From: Acidovorax sp. sic0104
Lineage (GTDB): Bacteria > Pseudomonadota > Gammaproteobacteria > Burkholderiales > Burkholderiaceae_C
DNA length: 64,000 bases
Reading direction: 5' to 3'
Assembly: GCF_019219095.1 (NCBI RefSeq)
Contig: NZ_JAHUWH010000001.1
Span: 310,001 to 374,000, forward strand
In this document: one piece after another, positions 23,693-32,583 of the stretch
Layout of the letters: every line of letters starts with the position of its first letter
Numbering within the stretch: the first letter of the stretch is position 1
Program-made: the position numbers and the translations under genes
The notes under the pieces: generated by a model
What the model saw: only the letters and a program-made list of their open reading frames with translations
Told to the model about the DNA's origin: nothing
Databases searched by the model: none

Positions 23693-25134
23693 GCTTCATC
23701 ATGGAAAGCGTGGACTTCCGCGCAGAGGCCCTGCGCATCGGCGGCGCCAGGGTGCGCACGGAGCGCAACATCGACGTCGTCAACCCCTATAGCGGCGAGC
23801 GCGTGGGCACGGTGGGCATGGCCAGCGTGGAGGACGTGCGCCGGGCGATGGACATCGCCCATGCGTACGTGCCCACGCTGTCGCGCTACGAGCGCTCGGC
23901 CATCCTGAACCGTGCGGCGGCGCTGCTGCGCGAGCGCACCGACGAGGCGTCGAACATCATCACCGCCGAGTCGGGCCTGTGCAAGAAGGACAGCACCTAC
24001 GAGATCGGGCGTGTGGCCGACGTGCTCAACTTCGGCGCCAACGAGGCCCTGCGCGACGATGGGCAGGTGTTCTCGTGCGACCTCACGCCGCACGGCAAGA
24101 AACGCAAGGTGATCACCACGCGCGAACCGCTGCTGGGTGTCATCACGGCCATCACGCCCTTCAACCACCCCATGAACCAGGTGGCGCACAAGGTGGTGCC
24201 AGCCGTGGCCACCAACAACCGCATGGTGCTCAAACCCTCGGAGAAGGTGCCCCTGTCGGCATACTATTTTGCCGATCTGCTGTACGAGGCCGGTCTGCCC
24301 GTGGAGATGCTGCAGGTGGTGACCGGCGATCCGCGAGAGATCGCCGACGAGCTGCTGACCCACCGCCATGTGAATCTCGTCACCTTCACCGGCGGGGTGG
24401 CCATCGGCAAGTACATTGCGTCGAAGGCCGGCTACCGGCGCATGGTGCTGGAGCTGGGTGGCAACGACCCGTTGATCGTGATGGACGATGCCGACCTGGA
24501 CAAGGCCAGCGATCTGGCGGTGCAGGGCTCGTACAAGAACTCGGGCCAGCGCTGCACGGCGGTCAAGCGCATGCTGGTGCATGAGAAGGTGGCGGCCGAG
24601 TTCACCGAGCGCGTGGTGGCCAAGACGAAGGCTTGGCGCTACGGCGACCCGATGGACAAGGCCAACGAGATGGGCACGGTGATCGATGAGGCCGCGGCCC
24701 GCCACTTCGAGCAGGTGGTGACCGAGGCCATCGCCCAGGGCGCACGCCTGCTGGCGGGCAATGTGCGCGAGGGCGCGCTGTATTCACCCACGGTGCTGGA
24801 CCGGGTGCGGCCGGAGATGACCGTGGTGCGCGAGGAGACCTTCGGCCCCGTGTCGCCCATCCTGACCTTTCGCAACATCGACGAGGCGATCCGCATCTCC
24901 AACGGCACGGCCTTCGGCCTGTCGTCGGGCATCTGCACCAACCGCCTGGACGACGTGACCCGCTTTGCCAAGGAGCTGCAGGTTGGTACCGTGAACCTCT
25001 GGGAGGTGCCGGGCTACCGCATCGAGCTGACCCCGTTCGGTGGCATCAAGGACTCCGGTCTGGGCTACAAGGAAGGGGTGCAGGAGGCGATCAAATCGTT
25101 CACCAACTGCAAGACGTTCACGCTGCCTTGGTAG
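23689..25134 (+). CDS. phnY: Phosphonoacetaldehyde dehydrogenase PhnY
   Basis: A 481-residue NAD-dependent aldehyde dehydrogenase. The catalytic cysteine is Cys289 in NSGQRCTAVK and the general-base region is LELGGNDP; the cofactor segment FTGGVAIGK is present. The length and the Cys position fit PhnY, which oxidises phosphonoacetaldehyde to phosphonoacetate, the substrate of PhnA two genes upstream. The start overlaps the alcohol dehydrogenase stop (ATGA). It is the last gene of the operon; a GGCCGCC / GGCGGCC hairpin follows at about 25179-25194. Confidence 0.92.
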   Translation: MSFIMESVDFRAEALRIGGARVRTERNIDVVNPYSGERVGTVGMASVEDVRRAMDIAHAYVPTLSRYERSAILNRAAALLRERTDEASNIITAESGLCKKDSTYEIGRVADVLNFGANEALRDDGQVFSCDLTPHGKKRKVITTREPLLGVITAITPFNHPMNQVAHKVVPAVATNNRMVLKPSEKVPLSAYYFADLLYEAGLPVEMLQVVTGDPREIADELLTHRHVNLVTFTGGVAIGKYIASKAGYRRMVLELGGNDPLIVMDDADLDKASDLAVQGSYKNSGQRCTAVKRMLVHEKVAAEFTERVVAKTKAWRYGDPMDKANEMGTVIDEAAARHFEQVVTEAIAQGARLLAGNVREGALYSPTVLDRVRPEMTVVREETFGPVSPILTFRNIDEAIRISNGTAFGLSSGICTNRLDDVTRFAKELQVGTVNLWEVPGYRIELTPFGGIKDSGLGYKEGVQEAIKSFTNCKTFTLPW

Positions 25135-25263
25135 CGGTTTGGAAAGCACCTGAACGCGTTTTCACTTGGGCAGTGCGTGGCCGCCAGGGCGGCCGCTCAC
25201 GCCGGTGGTCGCAAATGACTCCGTTCAACCTTCAGCAGCCAATCGCCGTGGCCAGCTCTGACG

Positions 25264-26214
25264 TCACCCCAACTCCGAGCGTGTAGGCAATCCGTCCGCA
25301 TCCCCTGGAAACTGCACCACACGCGCCCCGATCGCATTGCCGCGGGCAGCAGCATGGGCCAGTGCGAAGCCTTCGAGCAAGCCGCTGATCACACCCACCG
25401 CAAACCCATCACCAGCGCCCACGGTATCCACCACGCGCTCCACACGCAGCCCAGGCGCGATACCCGATGCGCCGTCGCGTTGCGCGTAGTACGCCCCCTC
25501 AGGCCCGAGCTTCACGACAACCTGCTTGGCGCCGCGCTCCAGGTAGAAGGCAGCAATGTCTTCGGCCGTGTGGTGGCCGGTCAGCTGGCGACCTTCGGCC
25601 AGGCCGGGCAGCACCGTGTCGCTCAGCGCAGCCAGGGCGTTGATGCATTCGGCCATGGCCTCGGGCGAGGCCCAGAGGCGGGGGCGCAGGTTGGGGTCGA
25701 ACGAGACCGTTGCGCCGGCCGCGCGGGCCTGCTTGGCCAGGTGAAATGCCAGCTCGCGCGTCGTGGGCGACAGCGCGGGCGTGATGCCGGTGAGGTGCAG
25801 GTGGCGGGCGGGGAAGGCCCCCACGGGCGCATCGGCCACGCCCAGGTGGCTGGCGGCCGAGCCTTTGCGGAAATATTCGATCTGGGGGTCACTGCCGTCG
25901 TCAGTGCGGGTCTTGAGCATGAAGCCCGTGGGGTGGGCCGCGTCGGCCACCACATAGCGTGCGTCGATGCCTTCGTGCGCGAGCACGCCGCGCAGGAAGT
26001 TGCCGAACGAGTCGTTGCCCAGCCGGGTGATGTAGCCGGTGCGCAAGCCCAGGCGGGCGAGGCCGGTGGCGACGTTGAGCTCGGCCCCGGCGGCGACGCG
26101 GCGGTAGTCGGGCACGGCGTGCAGGTCGCCGGGCTGCAGGGCCATGAACAGGGCCATGGGCTCACCCACCGTGAGGACGTCCAGGGGTGGCAGATTTTGC
26201 TTTTGGATAGTCAT
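25264..26214 (-). CDS. kdgK: 2-dehydro-3-deoxygluconokinase (PfkB family)
   Basis: A 316-residue PfkB-type sugar kinase. The N-terminal DVLTVGEPMALFMALQPGDL and AGAELNVATGLARLG are typical of KDG kinases. The C-terminal signature VDTVGAGDGFAVGVISGLLE holds the catalytic Asp and anion hole. It phosphorylates 2-keto-3-deoxygluconate to KDPG, which enters the Entner-Doudoroff aldolase step; no aldolase gene is in the window. It is the last gene of the sugar-acid operon, starting four bases after the UxaA stop, so coupling is likely. Confidence 0.9.
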   Translation of the reverse strand: MTIQKQNLPPLDVLTVGEPMALFMALQPGDLHAVPDYRRVAAGAELNVATGLARLGLRTGYITRLGNDSFGNFLRGVLAHEGIDARYVVADAAHPTGFMLKTRTDDGSDPQIEYFRKGSAASHLGVADAPVGAFPARHLHLTGITPALSPTTRELAFHLAKQARAAGATVSFDPNLRPRLWASPEAMAECINALAALSDTVLPGLAEGRQLTGHHTAEDIAAFYLERGAKQVVVKLGPEGAYYAQRDGASGIAPGLRVERVVDTVGAGDGFAVGVISGLLEGFALAHAAARGNAIGARVVQFPGDADGLPTRSELG

Positions 26215-26218
26215 GTCG

Positions 26219-27760
26219 TCACATCACCGCGCCCAGTTGCCAGGGCAGGAATTCGTTGTCGCCCAGGCCATTGTCTTCGCTCTTGCTGCGCTGGCCCGAG
26301 GCGGTGGCGATCATCAGCTCGAACAGGGCCTGGCCGGCCTCTGCAATGCTTTCGCGGCCGTCCACGATGCCACCGCAGTCAAAATCCATGTCGAGCGACA
26401 TGCGCGTGAACATGGGCGTGTTGGTGGCCAGCTTGAGCGAGGGCGTGGGCTTGCAGCCGTAGGTGGAGCCACGGCCGGTGGTAAAGCAGATGAGGTTGGC
26501 GCCGCCTGCTACCTGGCCGGTGGCGGACACAGGGTCGTAACCCGGGGTGTCCATGAAGACCAGGCCGTGGCTGCGCACAGGCTCGGCGTATTCGAGCACG
26601 TCCATGAGCCCGGTGGAGCCGGCCTTGGCCACGGCACCCAGCGATTTTTCGAGGATGGTGGTGATGCCGCCGGCCTTGTTGCCGGGCGAGGGGTTGTTGT
26701 TCAGGTCGCCACCGTGCAGGGCGGCATAGCCTTCCCACCAGGCCAGGCGCTTGAGCAGCTTGTCGGCCACGGCGGGCGATGCGGCGCGGTGGGTGAGCAA
26801 GTGCTCGGCGCCATAGATCTCGGGCGTTTCGGACAGGATGGCGGTGCCTCCGTGCTGCACCAGCAAGTCCACCGCAGCGCCCAGCGCAGGGTTGGCGCTG
26901 ATGCCGGAATAGCCGTCGGACCCGCCGCATTGCAAACCCACGGCCAGGTGCGACAGCGGCACGCTCTGGCGCCGGGCCTGATTGGCCTGCTGCAGCATGC
27001 CGGCCAGGATGTCCTTGCCGGCGGCAATGGTCTCGCGCGTACCGCCTTCGTCCTGGATGGTGAGGGTGGCGAACATGCCGGGCGAGCGCGCCGTCAGCGT
27101 CTCGACCAGCGGGGCGATCTGGTTGACCTCGCAGCCCAGGCCGATGACCAGCACGCCTGCGAAGTTGGGGTGATTGGCATAGCCGCGCAGGGTGCGCTGC
27201 AGCAGTTCCAGCCCTTCGCCGTTGCCGCCCATGCCGCAGCCGCTGCCGTGGGTGATGGCGACCACGCCGTCCACATGCGGATAGGCGGCCAGTGCCTCGC
27301 CCTTGAAGGCGTCGGCAATGTGGCGGCACACGGTGGCCGAACAGTTGACGCTGGCGATGACGCCCAGGTAGTTGCGCGTGGCCACGCGGCCGTCGCTGCG
27401 CACATAGCCTTCGAAGGTGCGCGCATCGGCCGCCTGTGGCGTGGCGCGGTAGCCGGCGCCGGCCGCGTGCTCGTGCACGGACTCGGCCATGCCCACGTTG
27501 TGGACGTGCACATGATGGCCGGGGGCGATGGCTGCGGTGGCGGTGCCTATGCCCTGGCCGTACTTGAGCACCTGCGCGCCGGACGCGATGGGCACCAGCG
27601 CGAATTTGTGGCCTGAGGCAATGGCTTCGGCCAGGGTGACGCTGTGGCCGCCCACCTGCAGGGTGGTGCCGGCGGCCAGCGCCTGGCGAGCCACGGCCAC
27701 GTTGTCGGCCGGACTCAGTTGCAAGGCCAGGGGGGGAGTGGGTGTGGTTGCGGTGTTCAT
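26219..27760 (-). CDS. uxaA: Altronate dehydratase
   Basis: A 513-residue UxaA-family enzyme with an N-terminal SAF-like domain (about residues 15-95, GHHVHVHNVG) and a long C-terminal dehydratase domain. Conserved cysteine-containing motifs such as THGSGCGMGGNG, GLGCEVNQI, QCGGSDGYSG and GRGSTYGCKPTPSLK are all present. It dehydrates D-altronate to 2-keto-3-deoxygluconate, an iron-dependent step. The length matches single-chain UxaA. It lies between the UxaB and KdgK genes, so the pathway order is kept in the operon. Confidence 0.93.
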   Translation of the reverse strand: MNTATTPTPPLALQLSPADNVAVARQALAAGTTLQVGGHSVTLAEAIASGHKFALVPIASGAQVLKYGQGIGTATAAIAPGHHVHVHNVGMAESVHEHAAGAGYRATPQAADARTFEGYVRSDGRVATRNYLGVIASVNCSATVCRHIADAFKGEALAAYPHVDGVVAITHGSGCGMGGNGEGLELLQRTLRGYANHPNFAGVLVIGLGCEVNQIAPLVETLTARSPGMFATLTIQDEGGTRETIAAGKDILAGMLQQANQARRQSVPLSHLAVGLQCGGSDGYSGISANPALGAAVDLLVQHGGTAILSETPEIYGAEHLLTHRAASPAVADKLLKRLAWWEGYAALHGGDLNNNPSPGNKAGGITTILEKSLGAVAKAGSTGLMDVLEYAEPVRSHGLVFMDTPGYDPVSATGQVAGGANLICFTTGRGSTYGCKPTPSLKLATNTPMFTRMSLDMDFDCGGIVDGRESIAEAGQALFELMIATASGQRSKSEDNGLGDNEFLPWQLGAVM

Positions 27761-27802
27761 CGTCGGGGCCGCACGGCCATGGGGCCGCGCGGTGGCAGAG
27801 AG

Positions 27803-28945
27803 TCAGGGTTGGGCCAGTGCGGCCTTCAGGCGCGGCTGGGCCAGGTGGGGGGCGTTCTTGGCAGCCAGCGCGACAATGGGGCCCAGTCGGCGCTCCTTCT
27901 TTTGCGCGTGGTTCTGGGCGATGTCGGCGATGCGGTGGTCGAGGAAGGGGTTCTCGAAGCGCTCGCGCACGTCCCCCAGGTAGGCGTCGGCCTGCGCACG
28001 CGCGGCCAAGCCCAGGGTGCTGAACACGGGCAGGATTTCTTCGGCCCACAGGGCCTCGACCTCGGCGCGCAGCGTGGCATCGGCCATGGCTTCGCGCACC
28101 GTGAGGGTGGCGGGGTGGCCGTCACGCTGCCAGCGCTCGGCCAGGAAGGTGTGGGCGGCGTTGAGCAAGAAGAGCTTGAGGCGTTCGTAGAAGGCCAGGT
28201 CGTCGGTGAGCACGATGCTGGGGTGCGTGCAGGGCAGCTGCAGGCGCGCCTGGCGCTCCACCACCCACACGGCATAGGGCTCGGCCACGGCGCCCACGGG
28301 CTCGATGGCTTCGGAAACGATGCGGTCCACCAAAGAGTTGGCCCACACGCAGTGCGCCTGCAGCCAGTTCGTGAACTCCACGGGCAGCTGCCACTGGCGC
28401 GCCACGCCCAGCACCACGTCGCGCAGCACTTCGCCATTGCGCTCGATCAGCTCGCAGGGCAGCAGGGTCAGTTCGGTCGCAGGGGCGGCCTGCCAGCGGC
28501 CGTGCAGCAGCACCAGCAGCTTGGCGGGAAAGCTGTGGGGCACGCCAGCGCCTGGCACCAGTGCACTGGGGCCGTCGCGCTCGTCGAGCAGGTAGCCCTT
28601 GTCGGCGGTGTTGGAGACGATGACGCGCACCTTGCCGGCCACGGCGTCTTTCAGCTCGGCCCAGTGGGTGGAGGCCTGCCAGGCTTCCTTGACGGCCAGG
28701 CACTGCACGGTGCGGTCGACGCGCTCGCCGCCCGAGATGCCGCGGATGCGCACGGGGTAGCCGCCACCGGCAGCCAGCGCCGCGATGCGGGCTGCGCCGT
28801 CGGCACGGTCGGTGGTCTGCACCACGGTGATGCCGCCCAGCGCGTCACCCGTGCCCGCCACCCCGGCCATCGCCTCGGAGACGAACAGGTCCACATGGGC
28901 CTGCAGAAAGCGGCTGGTGCCGAACTGGAGGATGGGTTGACTCAT
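27803..28945 (-). CDS. uxaB: Tagaturonate reductase / altronate oxidoreductase
   Basis: A 380-residue member of the polyol-specific long-chain dehydrogenases (mannitol dehydrogenase family). The N-terminal LQFGTSRFLQAHVDLF, the segment SNTADKGY and the catalytic-domain segment WANSLVDRIV are typical for UxaB and UxuB enzymes. It is shorter than Escherichia coli UxaB by about 100 residues but complete in its motifs, as in other beta-proteobacteria. It interconverts D-tagaturonate and D-altronate with NAD(H), feeding UxaA. The ATG at 28945 lacks a clear ribosome site. Confidence 0.85.
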   Translation of the reverse strand: MSQPILQFGTSRFLQAHVDLFVSEAMAGVAGTGDALGGITVVQTTDRADGAARIAALAAGGGYPVRIRGISGGERVDRTVQCLAVKEAWQASTHWAELKDAVAGKVRVIVSNTADKGYLLDERDGPSALVPGAGVPHSFPAKLLVLLHGRWQAAPATELTLLPCELIERNGEVLRDVVLGVARQWQLPVEFTNWLQAHCVWANSLVDRIVSEAIEPVGAVAEPYAVWVVERQARLQLPCTHPSIVLTDDLAFYERLKLFLLNAAHTFLAERWQRDGHPATLTVREAMADATLRAEVEALWAEEILPVFSTLGLAARAQADAYLGDVRERFENPFLDHRIADIAQNHAQKKERRLGPIVALAAKNAPHLAQPRLKAALAQP

Positions 28946-28992
28946 ATACGTATCAGTTATCTATCGGACTACGCCGGGCCTTCAACCTTGAA

Positions 28993-29093
28993 AGCCGGCG
29001 CGGCCCATGCCAGCGCCCCCGCGCAAGGGCCGCCCCGCAGCGCTCGGGGGCCCCCCTGGGGGGAAGGCGCGAAGCGACTCAGAGGGGCTTCCA
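28993..29093. repeat. Gene-end repeat of the GAGTCGCTTCGCGCC family
   Basis: A GC-rich element with the right end GGCGCGAAGCGACTCAGAGGGG, between the Zn dehydrogenase stop (29096) and the uxaB start, on the minus strand. It has inverted G/C runs (GGGGGCCCCCCTGGGGGG) and matches the elements at 11375, 44211 and 46140. It probably forms a transcript end or an attenuating fold inside this operon. Confidence 0.6.
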
Positions 29094-29095
29094 TT

Positions 29096-30127
29096 TCAGA
29101 CCTCGACGATGGCCTTGACGACGCCGCGGGCGGGGTCCAGCAGTTGTTCGAAGTCCGTGGGCACGTCGGCCAGCGCCATGCGGTGCGTGTTGAGCGCCGC
29201 GGTAGGCACCTTGCCGTCGCGCATGGCGGCAATCACGGCCTCGAAGTCTTCGGTGGTGGCGTTGCGGCTGCCCAGCAACGTGGTCTCCCGCTTGTGGAAT
29301 TCGGGGTCGGAGAAGGTGATGGTGTCTCGCACCACCGAGATCAGCACGTAGGTGCCGCCGTGCGCCACGAAGCCGAAGCCGCGCTCAATGGCCTTGGCAT
29401 TGCCGGTGGCGTCGAACACCTGGTCGAAGAACTCACCATGGGTGACCTGGGAGAGCTGGTCCACGTCGCCGTCGCCCAAAGTCACGGCGTGGGTCACGCC
29501 CAGTTCGCGGCGGCAGAAATCCACGCGGTCCTGGCGGCCGTCGATGGCGGTGACCTCTGCGCCGCGCAGGCGGGCGAAGATCATGGCGGCCATGCCGATG
29601 GGGCCGGCGCCCACCACCAGCACGCGCTGGCCGGGCTGCACGTTGCCACGGCGCACGGCGTGCGCGCCGATGGCCAGGAACTCCACCATGGCGGCCTGGT
29701 CAAGCGTGACGCCCTCGGCCTTGTGCACGAAGGCTTCGGGCAGCGAGAGGTATTCAGTAAAGGCGCCGTCGCGGTGCACGCCCAGCACCTGGATGTTGAC
29801 GCAGCAGTTGGTCTTGCCCTGGCGGCAGGCAACGCAGGAGCCGCACGACAGGTAGGGCATGACGTAGGCCACGTCGCCCTTGGCCAGGCGACCGCCGGGC
29901 ACGGGCTCTTCGATCACGCCCGAGAGCTCATGCCCCATCACGCGCGGGTACTGCAGGAACGGCTGGTTGCCCGTGAAGATGTGCAGGTCGGTGCCGCACA
30001 CCCCCACGCGCTTGACGCGCAGCAGCACTTCGCCTTCGCCGCGCACGGGGCGCTCGCGTTGCTCGGCGCGCAGGGTGCCGGGGGTTTCACAGATCACGGT
30101 GAGCATGGAGGGGGCAGCAGAGGTCAT
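29096..30127 (-). CDS. Zinc-dependent alcohol dehydrogenase, L-galactonate/L-gulonate 5-dehydrogenase type
   Basis: A 343-residue medium-chain dehydrogenase. The catalytic zinc ligands (Cys in GVCGTDLH, His-Glu in GHELSG) and the structural zinc loop (CGSCVACRQGKTNC) are complete; the coenzyme fold is VVGAGPIGMAA. In this family, hexonate 5-dehydrogenases turn L-galactonate into tagaturonate or L-gulonate into fructuronate. Because UxaB, UxaA and KdgK follow, L-galactonate to tagaturonate is the reaction that would complete the path, and no uronate isomerase gene (uxaC) is present. Threonine or sorbitol dehydrogenase activity is an alternative. Confidence 0.8.
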   Translation of the reverse strand: MTSAAPSMLTVICETPGTLRAEQRERPVRGEGEVLLRVKRVGVCGTDLHIFTGNQPFLQYPRVMGHELSGVIEEPVPGGRLAKGDVAYVMPYLSCGSCVACRQGKTNCCVNIQVLGVHRDGAFTEYLSLPEAFVHKAEGVTLDQAAMVEFLAIGAHAVRRGNVQPGQRVLVVGAGPIGMAAMIFARLRGAEVTAIDGRQDRVDFCRRELGVTHAVTLGDGDVDQLSQVTHGEFFDQVFDATGNAKAIERGFGFVAHGGTYVLISVVRDTITFSDPEFHKRETTLLGSRNATTEDFEAVIAAMRDGKVPTAALNTHRMALADVPTDFEQLLDPARGVVKAIVEV

Positions 30128-30165
30128 AGCGGATGGAGGGGCGTGGACGAAGCGGAACGCGGCTT

Positions 30166-30280
30166 GGAGCGGATGACAAAACTCAGCGAAGCGGTTCTGG
30201 CTAGGCGCTGCGTCCCAGGCAGTACGGTCAGTACGACAAGACGCAGCAACGACGCCAGAAGAGTTTTGTCAGCCGCTCTC
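30166..30280. repeat. MITE-like palindromic element, copy 1
   Basis: About 115 bases that match a second copy at 31095-31208 closely. The ends are inverted repeats (GGAGCGG-TGACAAA at left, TTTTGTCAGCCGCTC at right) and inner segments TTCTGGC / GCCAGAA also pair, so the transcript would fold. It has no coding content. It abuts the stop codon of the binding-protein gene on the minus strand. Confidence 0.75.
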
Positions 30281-31049
30281 AGTTGCCGTGGTACTTCTTG
30301 TAGATGGCGGGCAACTTGCCGTTGGCCGTGTTCTTGGTGATCCAGTCGTTGAGCCAGGCCTTGAGTTCGGGCTCGTTCTTGCGCAGGCCGATGCCCAGCG
30401 GCACGGTGGACATGGTGAACTTGGTGACCATGTCCTTCTGCGGGGCCTTGGCGAGCACGGTGCTCACGATGGCGGGCGAGGTGGCGATGATGTCGGCCTG
30501 GCCGCTGACGGCGGCGGTGACCAGGGTGGCGTCGTCGTCGTAGCGCACGATCTGTGCATCCTTGGCGCCGGTGGTCACGACCTTGTCGTTGTTGGAGCCG
30601 CGGGTGGTGGCCACGCGCTTGCCCTTGAGGTCATCAAAACCATTGATCTGTACGGCCTTGGGGCCGGCGACCACGGCCAGGATCTGGGCGTAGGGCACGG
30701 AGAAGTCGACGACCTTCTCACGCTCGGGCGTCACGGACAGCGAGGCGACCACGATGTCGGCCTTGCCGGTCTGCAGGAAGGGGATGCGGTTGGGGCTGGT
30801 GGTCTGTACCACTTCGATGGCCACGCCCAGGTCCTGCGCCAGCAGGTGGGCGGTTTCCACGTCGGAGCCGACGGCCTTCATGTTGGCGTCCACGAAGCCG
30901 TAGGGTGGCGATCCCGTGTCCAGCGCGATGCGGATCTTCTTGGCATCTCGGATGTCCTTGAGCAGATCGGCATGGGCCGAGCCTGCACCAAAGGCCAGCA
31001 GCGCGGCGGATGCGATGGCGCTGCGGATCAGAAGGGAACGCTTGTTCAT
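30279..31049 (-). CDS. Family-3 (polar amino acid type) periplasmic binding protein
   Basis: A 256-residue secreted protein: signal NKRSLLIRSAIASAALLAFGAGSAHA, then the mature part KIRIALDTGSPPYGFVDANMKAVGSDVE, which is the classic SBP family 3 opening. The motif SLSVTPEREKVVDFSVPY is also typical. The ATG at 31049 has GGAG before it; the frame is open further upstream through the repeat element, which is not coding. Family 3 proteins usually bind amino acids, but this gene belongs to an operon for sugar-acid breakdown. The ligand may therefore be an aldonate, which would be unusual. Confidence 0.88.
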   Translation of the reverse strand: MNKRSLLIRSAIASAALLAFGAGSAHADLLKDIRDAKKIRIALDTGSPPYGFVDANMKAVGSDVETAHLLAQDLGVAIEVVQTTSPNRIPFLQTGKADIVVASLSVTPEREKVVDFSVPYAQILAVVAGPKAVQINGFDDLKGKRVATTRGSNNDKVVTTGAKDAQIVRYDDDATLVTAAVSGQADIIATSPAIVSTVLAKAPQKDMVTKFTMSTVPLGIGLRKNEPELKAWLNDWITKNTANGKLPAIYKKYHGN

Positions 31050-31094
31050 GGATTTGTCTCCGTTGTGGTGTTGAGAGAAGGGGAAAGAGTGTTG

Positions 31095-31208
31095 GGAGCG
31101 GCTGACAAAGCTCAGCGAAGCGGTTCTGGCTAGGCGCTGCGTCGCAGGCAGTACGAGCAGTACGACAAGACGCGGCAACGACGCCAGAAGAGGTTTGTCG
31201 GTCGCTCC
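31095..31208. repeat. MITE-like palindromic element, copy 2
   Basis: The second copy of the 115-base element at 30166-30280. Terminal inverted repeats GGAGCGGCTGACAAAGCTC and GAGGTTTGTCGGTCGCTCC pair with three mismatches. It lies between the ATPase stop (31208) and the binding-protein start and touches the stop codon, exactly as copy 1 touches the stop of the next gene. Confidence 0.75.
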
Positions 31209-31936
31209 TAGAGGCCGTTGCCGACGAAGTCGCGCAGTTCGGTCGTGGCGGGCGTGTCGAGGATGGAAGGCGGGCCCTGCTCCCACACGCGGCCCTTGTG
31301 CATGAAGATGACCTCGTCGGCCACCTTGCGGGCGAAGGCCATTTCGTGCGTGACGAGGATCATGGTCATGCCGCCTTCGGCGAGCTTTTCCATCACGCGC
31401 AGCACTTCGCCGGTCAATTGCGGGTCGAGCGCGGAGGTGACTTCGTCGAACAGCATGAGCTGCGGCTGCATGGCCAGCGAGCGGGCGATGGCCACGCGCT
31501 GCTGCTGCCCGCCCGAGAGCTGCGAGGGGTACATCTCGGCTTTTTCGGACAGGCCCACCTGGGCCAGCACGGCCAGCGCGCGCTCGCGCGCCGTGGCCTT
31601 GTTGACCTTTTGCACCAGGCGCGGGGCCAGCATGATGTTCTGCAGCACCGTGAGGTGGGGGAACAGGTTGTAGCTCTGGAACACGATGCCCACGTCGCGG
31701 CGCAGCTGGTGCAGGTCCAGGCTGGCGCCGGTCACTTCATGGCCGCAGACGCGGATGTGGCCGGCGTCCACGGTCTCCAGGCGGTCTATGCAGCGCAGCG
31801 CGGTGCTCTTGCCCGAGCCGCTCTGGCCGATGATGGCCACGACCGAGCCCTTCTTGACGGTGAAGGAAACGTCTTCGAGCACCCGGTTGCTGCCGAAGCA
31901 CTTGGAGATGTTCTGGATTTCAACGATGGGCGACAT
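31208..31936 (-). CDS. ABC importer ATP-binding protein, GlnQ/HisP type
   Basis: A 242-residue ATPase with Walker A GQSGSGKST, signature LSGGQQQR and Walker B LMLFDEVTSALDP; the last one has the V-T-S variant typical of polar amino acid importers. It overlaps the preceding permease gene by 17 bases. It energises the import of the operon's substrate together with the permeases at 31920 and 32584. Confidence 0.94.
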   Translation of the reverse strand: MSPIVEIQNISKCFGSNRVLEDVSFTVKKGSVVAIIGQSGSGKSTALRCIDRLETVDAGHIRVCGHEVTGASLDLHQLRRDVGIVFQSYNLFPHLTVLQNIMLAPRLVQKVNKATARERALAVLAQVGLSEKAEMYPSQLSGGQQQRVAIARSLAMQPQLMLFDEVTSALDPQLTGEVLRVMEKLAEGGMTMILVTHEMAFARKVADEVIFMHKGRVWEQGPPSILDTPATTELRDFVGNGL

Positions 31937-32570
31937 GGAAGCTCCTCTCGAGGCGACGGCTCAGCACCGACAGCGGGTAACACAGGGCGAAATACAGGGC
32001 CGCCACGATCACGAAGATGACGAAGGGCTCGAAGGTGGAGTTGTTGATGATCTGGCCCGCGCGCGCCAGCTCCACGAAACCGATGGCCGAGGCCAGCGAG
32101 GTGTTCTTGACGATCTGCACCATGAAGCCCACTGTGGGCGGGGTGGCGATCTTCACGGCCTGGGGCAGGATCACGTGCCACACGCGCTGGTGCCAGCGCA
32201 GGGCCAGGCACTCGGCGGCCTCGGCCTGGGTGCGCGGCACCGATTCGATGCAGCCGCGCCAGATCTCGCCCAGGTAGGCCGACACGTAGATCGACAGCGC
32301 GAGGCCCGCCGCGGTGAGCGGCGCGATGTTCAGCCCCATGGCCGGCAGGCCGAAGTAGGCCAGCGGCAGCAACACCAGCAGCGGCGTGCCCTGGATCAGC
32401 TTGATGTACAACCCCACCACCAAGCGCGACCAGCGCGGACCGTAGGACGAGCCCAGCGCGACCAGGAAGCCCAGCAGGCCGCCGCCCGCGAAGGCGATGA
32501 GGGACAGCCCCACGGTCCACAACAGGCCGTCGAGCAGGAATTGCAGGTGCGCAGCAGTCAGAAAGCCCAT
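31920..32570 (-). CDS. ABC importer permease, HisM/GlnP type
   Basis: A 216-residue inner-membrane protein with about five helices. The docking motif RTQAEAAECLALRWHQRVWHVILPQ is a standard EAA loop, and the N-terminal HLQFLLDGLLWTVGLSL is typical of the amino acid importer permeases. It lies 13 bases after the permease at 32584 and overlaps the ATPase gene, so the two permeases probably form a heterodimer. Confidence 0.93.
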   Translation of the reverse strand: MGFLTAAHLQFLLDGLLWTVGLSLIAFAGGGLLGFLVALGSSYGPRWSRLVVGLYIKLIQGTPLLVLLPLAYFGLPAMGLNIAPLTAAGLALSIYVSAYLGEIWRGCIESVPRTQAEAAECLALRWHQRVWHVILPQAVKIATPPTVGFMVQIVKNTSLASAIGFVELARAGQIINNSTFEPFVIFVIVAALYFALCYPLSVLSRRLERSFHVAHR

Positions 32571-32583
32571 GGCACGCGGTCCT

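Noticed and set aside
27644..30340. Long plus-strand frame (898 codons) over uxaA, uxaB and the Zn dehydrogenase
   Set aside because: Antisense shadow; the minus strand has intact active-site motifs in all three genes.
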